Assembly (NCBI GenBank): GCA_900155495.1
Contig: FTLJ01000250.1
Span: 52,331 to 116,330 of the forward strand
DNA: 64,000 nt
DNA from: Porogramme epimiltina
Lineage: Eukaryota > Basidiomycota > Agaricomycetes > Polyporales > Polyporaceae
Reading direction: 5' to 3'
The position numbers and the translations under genes are program-made. The notes below the pieces were generated by a model that was given only the letters and a program-made list of their open reading frames with translations, did not search any database and had not been told where the DNA came from. Below, piece by piece: positions 32,692-42,608 of this stretch; position 1 is the first letter of the stretch; every line of letters starts with the position of its first letter.

Positions 32692-35220
32692 TTAATGGTC
32701 ATAGTCACTAATCTTCAGAATGCTCACCGTCCCATCGTTCGCCCCCGTCACCAATATCTGCCCATCCTCGGAAAACCGGTTGATCGCAGGACCCTTACCA
32801 GGGTAAGAATTCATTGCGATACACTCCCCGTCGAGCACCCTCCACAGTTGCATCGCGCGGTCCTTGGAAGACGTCGCGACATACTCCCCGTTAGGCGATA
32901 TGAGTGGACCGTGACGTCGATACCCATCATACACGGATAATCCAGCCACATGTTGAGACCACAGCAGTTTCCCCGTCTTCGTGTCAGCGACACACACAAG
33001 GGGATAGGTGACGCCGAGTGGGTCCTTTTCAACCCAACAGAGCCGCCTTGCATCTAGTGCCAATGTGTATTCTGACGGCGTCCAACCTGAACGTGTGGTG
33101 GCGTACGCGTGGTATTCGAGGTGAGTCCCTGTCTCGAGGTCCCAGCGCCAGTGGGCGATGCGAGTTGACGACCGGTCGTTGCTTATGACTACAAGCGTAC
33201 ATTCGTCCTCGAATGCTATGGCCGCTTTCCTTGAGATCGCAAAATGTTTACGGGAATTCATACGCATCGGATCATTGTATGAGGCCCAATCTAGGGCGTG
33301 TAGTTGTGTGCCATCGTTGTAGAAGCTATCTCTCCACAGGAGCCACCGTCCGCCAGGGGAGAAAACGATATGAGATATTCTTCCTTCACAAGGATGAGGT
33401 AACACAAAGCGGTGTTCCTCTTTCTCTACGTCCATGATGCGTAGTGTTCCGGTAACATCGGCGAAAGCCAAGGTGGACCCATCCGGTGACCAAGCGCAAC
33501 GTTCAGTTGGCATATCTTCTAATAGGAAGAAGTGGCCATTTGTTGGCTCGGGATGCTCATACAGTGTTGTGAGGTGTTGTCCGTGCAAGGCATCCCAGAG
33601 AGAATTATTGCGGGCCTCGATAACTAGGTGTTGACCATCCGGGGAAACGTAAAGGTGTGCGCTAAAGTCCTTGTCGTCCACGTCCGTGTACGTCAATTCC
33701 CGGATCCACTCTCCTGTACGAAGGTTCCATACAAGAACTGTAGCATCGCCGGACCAGCCAGTACTCGCAACCCATCCTCCCCGGGAGGAAATCGCAACTT
33801 GCCACACGGGGCCGCGATGGGAGGCATTGACTGTTCGAGAAAGAATATTGAGTAACAGTGAGATGCGCAAGGAAGAGATCACTGGCGGACCTGGCGAAGT
33901 GATCGTCTTAATGAGTCCACGTGCGTGGAGACGCGGGAACGCACCCCGCAACGCTTCTACAATGGGTGGGATGGAATTAACTCCAATTTTTCCCAGCAGA
34001 AACGTCGTAGAGACGGCGTGCGTATAAAAAAGGGAAAGGAGAGTTTCTTCGAATTTGTAGCACGACGTAGGATCAATTCGTCGACAGAATAATTGTCGTG
34101 TTTCGGGTTGGATAAGACCGCTGCTATCTAGCAGAAGCGACCGTAATGCTGGTCCCGGTAGATTGTGGTCTATAAGCTGCTCGATGACCCTCCAGGGATC
34201 AACATGTTCCCCTGATCTTTTGTTGAAACAGGCCGGTCCCAGAACAAGAGTGTGGAGACGCGGAAAATCTGCGAAGTGGAAGTCTACAGGAGGTGGCTCA
34301 AAAGTGGTGATAGGTTGGTTTAATTTGTGGCACGTTCAGATGGGTTCCCGGAATACGCACAGTCGGTATCATACAACTTTCCGATCTCTGCAACCTCCAG
34401 CGCTTCCTTACTACATCGGAGGATCTGGTTGAAAACAGTCCGTTCACTGTTTGGGCCCACCTAGTAGCAGAGGGATATATGTTGTTAGTATGCGCATATC
34501 CTAGCGGGAGGATGTTCAAAGTCCACCCACAGAAATATGCGACAAATTAAAGCGAAGAGGGTGAGAAGTCTCTTTGTACTTCCCGATAGTGATATGATCG
34601 CATTGGAAATCGCGGAGGGCGGGGAATGACTGGAGGAGACACATGGCACCAGAAAGGGGCGTGTGTGAAAGGACCAAGCGGCGCACGACAGTATGGCGGA
34701 GGCTGCGGCAGAGGCGAATTGTACTGTCGAGGGGCAGGATCACTGGAATTTCCAAGCCCAGTAAACCGGGATTTGGACACGGGAAGGTTTGAAACATGGA
34801 GTCGAAGCTTTCGAGCTGAGGTAACATTGTCCAAATGAGGGTCAGAATATGGTGGAGCGAGTACTGTCGGGTTCCACTTCGCCAAAATCCACCACGGCCC
34901 GGCCACGCAAACGTAGCATCGATATCCACCCTCAGCGTGCGCACGCAACGTTGAAGCCAAGGAATACGGGTAAGCGTCCAGCGAACAGAGTCGAGACTCC
35001 GATCACTGCAGATGTGAACGGTGCGGTAGAGGTTGACACGACTACAATGGAGCCATTCTTTGCACGTTAAAGCACAGTTATAGAGGGCATACATGAAGTA
35101 AGCTTTTTTCAAGTCGCGGCGTCCGATTCTGTCTGGCTCTGGGGGCTCGTCTCCTTCAAAGCCGAGCTGATCGATGACGAGGAGACCGATTTCGGTAGGC
35201 AGGATCCTCTTGTGCGACAT
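32692..35220 (-). CDS. F-box protein with C-terminal WD40-like repeats
   Basis: From the ATG at 35220 ('MSHKRILPTEIGLLVIDQL') the first exon carries an F-box-like start ('LPTEI..LVIDQL', then 'CALTCKEWLHCSRVNLYRTV'), followed by LRR-like hydrophobic strands typical of basidiomycete F-box proteins. After two introns (near 34440-34510 and 34295-34340) the frame continues 'FHFADFPRLHTLVLGP' through 'SIPPIVEALRGAFPRLHARG' into a large exon. That exon holds degenerate WD40 repeats: 'VWQVAISSRGGWVAST', 'VLVWNLRTGEW', 'CAWSPDGSTLAFAD', 'IVFSPGGRWLLW', 'LISPNGEYVATSSKD', 'AMQLWRVLDGECIAM', 'FSEDGQILVTGANDGTVSI'. It would act as an SCF substrate receptor with a beta-propeller reader; the target is unknown. 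It ends at 32692 and is convergent with UBA3. Confidence 0.8.
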
Positions 35221-35781
35221 TGCGAAGTATTTGTATGCTCTGGAGTGTGTGTTCTAAGAGAGCGCGGTGAGATATCAGGTCAGGTCTTGAAATCGGAAGA
35301 GACGATGAAGGTTGTGGAAAGCTTGAGGCGGTCAGAAATTGTTCGGAAGAGAACCTAGGCGTGAAGCGTGCACGCCGACGGATACAAGCCATGTGCCGAG
35401 AGCCGTGTGAAGAACCAGCCCTGCATATAAAGCCGAGCTCGAAGCTTGGGGCCAGGAACCACATGGACTGCATATGGACTCTTGTCGACATTTATGTGCA
35501 TGCGCCGGAGTGTACTGAAGGAAAAACTTGTTTTGAGTATAGTTGTCTGTGTACTACAATGCGCTGGAAATGGTGTTAGGATCCGTGAGCCAGCACTCTG
35601 ATGCAAATTTTCGATGCCGCTATGGCGTGCGGCATATGGCGAGGTAAATGTTTCGAGGATCATCGAGGGGGTGTAAGAGAGAGCGAGTTTAGGTTAGATG
35701 ATCAAGTTTACATGGCTCCTGACAGCTTCTCTAGTGGAGTTTATACGGGCGCTCTCAAACTCTGTTCACTCGCGCAGGTTC
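35221..35781. other. Divergent region between the F-box/WD40 gene and MSF1
   Basis: About 560 bp. A plus-strand TATAAA at 35426-35431 lies 350 bp before the MSF1 ATG, so its assignment is uncertain. I see no gene. Confidence 0.45.
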
Positions 35782-36246
35782 ATGATGACTGTCGGTTTCT
35801 CTCCACCACGTCTCTCTCGCTATCTCTTTCGTACAACTTGCCGTCGACGATGCTATTCAACGGGACATTCAGTTGGCCTTCTCGGGAAGCAATACCCCAC
35901 AGACTTCACCACAAATATCACATCTGCCATCGCTGACAAGCTTGGGCGTAACCTCTACATGAACCCATCCCACCCCTTGGGCATTCTACAAACTCTCATC
36001 TCCTCGCATTTCCGCGATTTCAACTCTATGACGGGCCTTCCACCAATAGTCACCCCGGCACAAAACTTTGACGACCTAGGATTCCCCGCGGACCATCCAG
36101 GACGTGCCGCGACGGACAGCTACTACATCAACAAGGACCTCATGCTCCGCACGCACACCTCCGCGCACGAGGTCGAGACGTTCGCGCGCGGCGAGCGCAA
36201 GTGGCTCCTCTCCGCGGACGTCTACCGGCGCGACGAAATCGACGCG

Positions 36247-36279
<33 letters not shown>

Positions 36280-37264
36280 GCGCGTGTCTTCGCCGCCGAC
36301 GCCGCGGGCCGCGCGGAGCTGGAGGACGACAACGCCCGCCTCGCGCAACACCTCGCGCGCTCGCCCATTGCGATCGAGGACGTCCCCCGCATCACGCCAG
36401 CGAACCCGCGCCAGCCCGCGCACGACCCCGTGCTCGCGGAGCTCGTCGCACAGAACCTGAAGCTGTCGCTGAACGCGCTCATGCTCACCCTCTTCGGCGG
36501 GCGCGCGGGTGCGAACGAAGGCGAGCCGCTCCGCGTGCGTTGGATAGAGGCGTACTTCCCATTCACGACACCGAGTTATGAAGTCGAGGTGTTCTTCCGT
36601 GGAAAGTGGCTGGAGATTCTTGGGTGCGGGGTGGTGCAGCAGCAGACGTTGGATCGTGCAAGTGAGTCATTAGATTGCCTACACCTGAGTCTCTGCGTTG
36701 ATTTCACCGAAATTCTAGATGTTCCCGACAGCATTAGCTGGGCATTTGGTCTAGGGCTGGAACGAATAGCTATGATTCTGTTCTCCATACCTGACATCCG
36801 CCTCTTCTGGTCGCAAGATCCACGTTTTACCTCTCAGTTCGCCGCCGGACAGATCAGCACCTTCAAGCCATACTCAAAATACCCTGCCTGCTACAAGGAC
36901 GTGAGCTTCTGGTTACCCCAAACTGGGCTTCACGACAACGACTTCTGTGATCTTGTCCGCGACACCGTCGGCGACGTGGCTGAGGACGTGGTTCTGGTAA
37001 GCCAAGGGCCGCGAATCGAGTACCTTTCCTGGGTTAACGCTGTTGGTCCTCAGATCGACTCCTTCACGCACCCCAAAACTAACCGGAGCAGCAAATGCTA
37101 TCGCATCAACTACTGTTCTATGGACAGGTGAGCCCCAGCGCCAACCCCTCACGAGACGCGTGCTAATAGTGTAACGTAGGTCATTATCGAATGACGAAGT
37201 CAACACGATCCACGCGCAGGTCGTAACGAACCTCAAAGAGAAGTTTGGAGCAGAGATTCGTTAA
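35782..37264 (+). CDS. MSF1: Mitochondrial phenylalanyl-tRNA synthetase
   Basis: The N-terminus from 35782 is basic and hydroxylated ('MMTVGFSPPRLSRYLFRTTC'), a mitochondrial presequence. Class II synthetase features follow: 'NPSHPLGILQTLISSHF', 'LMLRTHTSAHEVETF', motif 2 '[20 protein letters not shown]', 'RWIEAYFPFTTPSYEVEVFF', 'WLEILGCGVVQQQTLDRA', and motif 3 'WAFGLGLERIAMILFSIPDI' with 'RLFWSQDPRF'. The C-terminal B8-like anticodon-binding domain has 'YPACYKDVSFWLP', 'SFTHPKTNRSSKCYRINY' and 'VVTNLKEKFGAEIR'. The monomeric architecture (synthetase core plus anticodon domain in one chain) is specific to the organellar enzyme. Introns lie near 36662-36718, 36998-37050 and 37129-37180. An alternative in-frame start lies upstream, but the conserved presequence begins at 35782. 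The gene is convergent with MGE1, 96 bp apart. Confidence 0.93.
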
Positions 37265-37360
37265 TTAGTGGGCGAATTATATCGTAGAGTAGAGGTCATC
37301 TAATATCCCATCCACAACTCCCACCCCAGCGTCGCACCTCCCACGACTAGACGAGCGTGA

Positions 37361-38211
37361 TCATGACGAAGTGTCCTGAACCACACCAACCTGCGCGGCA
37401 CGCAATACCCGGTCCTTGATCATGTATCCGACCTTTTGGCACTCCAGCACGGTTCCGGGCTCCTTCCCAGGTATGGGTGCCTGGTACAGGGCTTCGTGCT
37501 TGTTCGGGTCGAATTGTTCGCCGGTAGGGTCGTAGGGCTTGACGTGGTGCTTGAAGAGGGTGTGGAGGAGTAACCGCTGGGTCGCTTCGACGCCCTCGAA
37601 CAGCTCTCGGAGGTGCACGTCCGCGGGCTTCTCCGCGGAGACATCGGATGACGAGGCCGCGGGTGCGTCAGATGGAGGAGGGGTAAGGGCGGATTTTGGT
37701 ATCGACTTGAGGGCCAACGAGAGGACGTCGACGGTCTCGAGGAGGTCGCTCGCGAAGCGCGAGATGGCGAAGTCTCGTGCCTGCTCCTTCTCCCTCGCGG
37801 AGTTGCGTTGGAGGTTCAGGAAGTCGGCTTGGAGGTATCGTAGCCGACCCTGCAAGCGGCGCGTCAGCATGTTTGGTCGTCGCGCAGGGGAGAGGGGGGA
37901 GAGATTGTGTGCGCGCTGTGGCACAAGTGACGTAGGAAGGGGAAGCTCACCATGCAGTCGGCGACTTTTGCCTCCTCCTCCTTCAGTTTGTGAAGTAATG
38001 TCGTTTCTGGCGACACCTCGACCTCATCCTTCTCGCCCTCCTCTGCTTTCTTCGGCTCTTCCGTGGACTGCGCCTTGTCTGAGTAATAACGAGACCTCGA
38101 GACGAAGGCAGCTCTCCTCCCCGCAGCGTTCACTGAAGAACGCGCGAGTGTGCGCGACGACAGAGCGCCGGTGCACGAGCGGAATACCGAGGCTGCGTGG
38201 GTGTTGAACAT
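37361..38211 (-). CDS. MGE1: Mitochondrial GrpE nucleotide-exchange factor
   Basis: The first exon from the ATG at 38211 encodes an Arg/Ser-rich presequence ('MFNTHAASVFRSCTGALSSR', 'AFVSRSRYYSDKAQ'), an acidic/lysine linker and the start of the long helix ('LLHKLKEEEAKVADCM'). After one intron (about 37856-37950) come the GrpE signatures 'GRLRYLQADFLNLQRNSARE', 'FAISRFASDLLETVDVLSLA' and 'LFEGVEATQRLLLHTLFKHH', and the beta-wing 'PGTVLECQKVGYMIKDRVLR'. Mge1 releases ADP from mitochondrial Hsp70 during import and folding. A Pro/Ser-rich insert between the helical and wing parts is a little longer than in yeast. It is divergent from the C1-THF synthase gene. Confidence 0.94.
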
Positions 38212-38578
38212 GGTCGGTGACGAGGGCGGACGGACGGGTGGGGCGGGCGTAGACGGGTGACAGAGGTGAGCAAGGCGCTGGCGCGAGCCGCTGGCAGCGC
38301 AGGGCGGGAAATTTTGGGCGGATATGTCACGTGCACGAACGCTGGCAAAGCCTCGGGGGCCTTGGACGCACGAGCGAAGACCGCGCACTCTTTTTGACTC
38401 AACCAGGTGGGACTGAAGACGCCCCTCGACGCCCGCCACGTCGCCCACACCATCCGACGCGACCCCACGCCCAAAAGCGAGCCCGCGCGCAGGAAGGCGA
38501 GAAAAACACGAGCACGCGGACAGACGCGAGGAGATCGCGCGCGCGCGTTCCCTAGCCTGCCTCTAAAGGGAATTCGAG
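38212..38578. other. Bidirectional promoter region, MGE1 / C1-THF synthase
   Basis: A 367-bp GC-rich interval between two divergent starts. I see no TATA box on either strand, as is common in housekeeping promoters. Confidence 0.5.
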
Positions 38579-41500
38579 ATGCGGCGATTTCTGCAGGCAG
38601 CTGCATATCGCCCCTTCCTCTCCTCCCGCCACCACCTCCGCACCATGGCCTCCTCCGCGCAGAACGCGAAGATCATCGATGGGACCGCCGTTGCAAAGTG
38701 CGTCGCTCTTTTTTCGCTCCGGGTGCTCGACAGGCGCTGACTGGCGCGATCCCCCCAGATCCATCCGCGACGAGGTCGCGGGCAGGATTAAGTCCCTGCA
38801 GTCCCAGTTCCCCCGCTTCAAGCCCCAGCTCGCCATCATCCAGGCGGGTGCACGTCCGGACTCGTCCGTGTATGTGCGCATGAAGGCCAAGGCTGCGGAG
38901 GAAGTCGGCATCCAGTTCAAGCACGTCCAGGTCCCCGACACTGCTGAGGTTTCAGAGATCGTCGACATTGTCAAGGCCCTCAACGAGGACGACTCGGTCA
39001 GCGGAATTCTCGTGCAGCTTCCCCTTGGTTCCCATGTGGGTGCCGAAGGCGAGCGCACCGTCACGGAGGCGGTCAGTCCGGAGAAGGACGTTGACGGGTA
39101 CGTACACGTACTGTTTCGCGTCGGAAGCGCTTCTCGCGCGGGGGATATTACGTCGCACATGGTCCGAGGGAACGTGGCACGACAAATGTTCCCCGCGGTG
39201 ACCCCTGACATTCAAGCTTGCGGTCTCGTGCAGCCATGACAAGTCGCTGAATTGCCTCTCACAGCTTCCACGCATACAACATTGGACACCTTTCTTCGCG
39301 CGCTTCGGACCCACTCTTTACCCCATGCACTCCCACTGGTGTTATTCGCCTCCTCGACTCGACTGGTGTTAACCTTGCTGGTGCGCGCGCAGTCGTTCTT
39401 GGCCGCAGCGACATCGTAGGCAGCCCGGTTGCGGCCATGCTTAGACATCGTGATGCCACTGTCACTCAGTGCCACAGCAGAACCCAAAACCTACCGGAGA
39501 TTGTACGGTCTCGCCTTTCGCCTCTCTTTACTGGACTATCTAACGCGGCCTCTCACGCTAGGTCAAGGAAGCCGATGTCTTGGTTTCCGCTATCGGAAAG
39601 CCGCAGTTCGTGCAGGGCTCGTGGATCAAGCCAGGCGCTGTTGTTATCGATGTCGGTACTAACTACATCCCTGGTTGGTGCATCCTTCTCTCGTTTAAAG
39701 TCTGAGTTCAACGTAATATCCACAGATGCCACCAAGAAGTCAGGTCAACGTCTGGTTGGCGATGTCGACTACGAATCCGCTTCCTCAGTTGCCTCTCACA
39801 TAACACCCGTTCCTGGCGGCGTTGGCCCCATGACCGTTGCGTTGCTTATGGTCAACACGTTGAAGGCGGCGGAACGTATTTGGGATCAGGCCCGCGCACT
39901 CCGCATCAAGCCCCTTAAGTTGAACGTGCTGGAGAAGGTTCCTAGCGACATCGACATCTCCTTGGCGCAGACCCCGAAGCCCGTTGCTCAGCTCGCGCAC
40001 GAGATTGGTATCCACCCGGACGAACTTGAGAGCTATGGCAAATACAAGGCTAAGGTTGAGCTCAGCATCCTTGACCGCTTGGCGCACCGCAAGGACGGCA
40101 AATATATTGTCATTGCAGGGTATGCGTAAACAATGAGGCCTTTGTTACCTAAATCTGACCACAATGCACACAGAATTACACCTACGCCCCTCGGTGAGGG
40201 CAAATCGACTACGACGATCGGTCTTGCCCAAGCTCTCGGTGCTCACCTGGGCCGCCCTGCGTTCGCATGTGTCCGTCAGCCCAGCCAGGGCCCCACCTTC
40301 GGCATCAAGGGAGGCGCAGCTGGTGGTGGATACAGTCAGGTTATCCCCATGGATGAAGTGAGTACACACTACAACGCCAACGGCAAAAGACCCTAAACCC
40401 ATTGTTTCTAGTTCAACTTGCACTTGACTGGAGACATTCATGCTGTTACTGCGGCCAACAACTTGCTCGGTTCGTCGTGGCTCTTCACTTATGGGTGTGT
40501 CTGTATTGATTATATACGCAGCTGCTGCACTTGACGCCCGCATGCTTCACGAGGCCACGCAGTCCGACAAAGCCCTCTACAGCCGTCTCGTTCCCGCAAA
40601 GAAGGGCAAGCGCGAGTTCGCTCCTCTCATGTTCAAGCGTCTGAAGAAGCTCGGTATCGACAAGACAAACCCAGACGACCTCACTCCTGAGGAGATCAAC
40701 CGTTTCGCTCGTCTTGACGTTGACCCTGAGACTATCACCTGGAACCGCGTCATTGACGTCAATGACCGTCACCTGCGCAAGATCACCGTTGGTCAGAACC
40801 CGACCGAGCAAGGGCACACCCGTGTCACTGGCTTCGACATCGCCGTCGCGAGCGAGTGTATGGCCGTCCTTGCCCTCACGACCAGCCTCTCGGACATGCG
40901 GGAGCGCTTGGGTGCCATGGTCGTGGCGACGAGCAAGCGCGGCGACCCCATCACTGCTGACGATATCGGCGTCGGAGGAGCTCTCACCGTTCTCATGAAG
41001 GATGCGATCAAGCCTAACCTCATGCAAACTCTCGAGGTGGGTGGCCTCTCTGCAGTAGTCGTACCTGATACTCATTCATTCGATTTTGAATAGGGCACCC
41101 CCGTCTTCGTCCACGCTGGCCCCTTCGCGAACATCGCCCACGGCAACTCCTCTATCCTCGCCGACCGTGTCGCGCTCAAGCTCGCGGGTACCGAGGAGGG
41201 CGACTCGTCTGATCGCGTCGGGTACGTGCTCACCGAGGGTGGTTTCGGCGCCGACATGGGTATGGAGAAGTTCTGCAACATCAAGTGCCGCGTCAGCGGT
41301 CTGACCCCCGACGCGACGGTCATTGTCGCGACGACCCGTGCGCTGAAGATGCACGGTGGAGGACCCGACGTATCCCCTGGCAAGCCGCTCCACGACACGT
41401 ACACGAAGGAGGACCTCGTCACCCTCAAGGAGGGCTGCAAGAACCTCGCGAAACACATCCAGAACTCGCGCAAGTTCGGCGTCAAGGTCATCGTCGCCAT

Positions 41501-42151
41501 CAACCAGTTCGCGTGAGTAGAAGGCACCCTCCGCTTTCAACACAATCTGACAAGTGCACGTTAGCTCGGACACTCCCGCAGAGCTTGAGCTCGTGCGCGC
41601 AGAGGCGCTGGCTGCGGGTGCCGATGCCGCCGTTGTTAGCAACCATTGGGCTCAGGGTGGCGCTGGTGCGCGTGCCCTCGCTGAGGCTGTCGTCGCGACC
41701 TGCGAGGGCTCGTCTGACTTCAAGTTCCTGTACGACCTCGAACTCCCGATCGAGAAGAAGATCGAGATCATCTCCAAGGAGATCTACGGCGCGGACGGCA
41801 TCGAGCTCAGCGAGCTGGCCCAGAAGCAGGTCGAGACCTACACCCGCCAGGGCTATGGCAACCTCCCCAGTAAGTGCTCTCTTCAAGTGTGTTGCTCTAG
41901 CAAAAGCTGACTTGTTGCCTTGCACAGTCTGCATGGCGAAGACACAGTACTCATTCTCGCATGACCCCAAGCTCAAGGGTGTCCCGACTGGCTTCACGAT
42001 CCCCATCCGCTCCGTTCGCCTCTCCGCCGGCGCGGGCTTCCTCTACCCCATCCTCGGCGACATGCAGACCATGCCCGGTCTCGGAACGCGGCCCGGATTC
42101 TGGGAGGTCGGAATCGACCCCGCGACCGGCCAGGTCGTCGGCCTCTTCTAA
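38579..42151 (+). CDS. ADE3: Trifunctional C1-tetrahydrofolate synthase
   Basis: About ten exons. The dehydrogenase/cyclohydrolase domain shows '[18 protein letters not shown]' (catalytic Tyr and Lys), '[10 protein letters not shown]', '[15 protein letters not shown]', '[13 protein letters not shown]', '[17 protein letters not shown]' and '[16 protein letters not shown]'. The formate-THF ligase domain shows the P-loop '[20 protein letters not shown]', '[18 protein letters not shown]', '[17 protein letters not shown]', '[18 protein letters not shown]' and '[19 protein letters not shown]' at the end (42151). It interconverts methylene-, methenyl- and formyl-THF for purine, thymidylate and Met synthesis. 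The ATG at 38579 begins a basic presequence ('[20 protein letters not shown]'); a second in-frame ATG at 38645 ('[18 protein letters not shown]') would give the cytosolic form. No other copy is in the window, so either name (Ade3 cytosolic, Mis1 mitochondrial) could apply. Confidence 0.95.
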
Positions 42152-42608
42152 ACTGCCCCACCGCATCCGCTAGCGAGCCGCGAGGGTTCGGACTTAAGTT
42201 CGAGCGCTCGAACGTCGGCTTGCGCTTCCATCTAGATGCCTGCTTGCTTGCTATCTTCACCAGATAGACCCTAATCACACCCAGCGCTATGCGCTGCGCG
42301 CCGTTCAACACGGAAATTCGACTGCGGGGTTCATCAGCCCGCGGCGCTAGTGTTGTCGAAGGAGCGGTAGAGGTCCGGGTTTCGTCGGGAGAAAGGAACG
42401 GGGCACGTCGAGGTGTGGCGTGTTGCAAAGGAGAGGGGCAGGTGGCCGAGAGGGATGGGCGGTCATATCTATAGACGCGTTGTCCGTCTTGGTATAATTG
42501 TTTGTACGGGCAGCCCCGTAGCAGTAACTACAACCAGAATTCGAAGCAGTCGCGACTAATCGTGCCCATTGCTCCCACCTCACTCGAGCCCGATACGGTA
42601 CTCATCAC
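42152..42608. other. Convergent intergenic region
   Basis: About 460 bp between the C1-THF synthase stop and the PNGase A gene stop. I see no gene. Confidence 0.5.
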
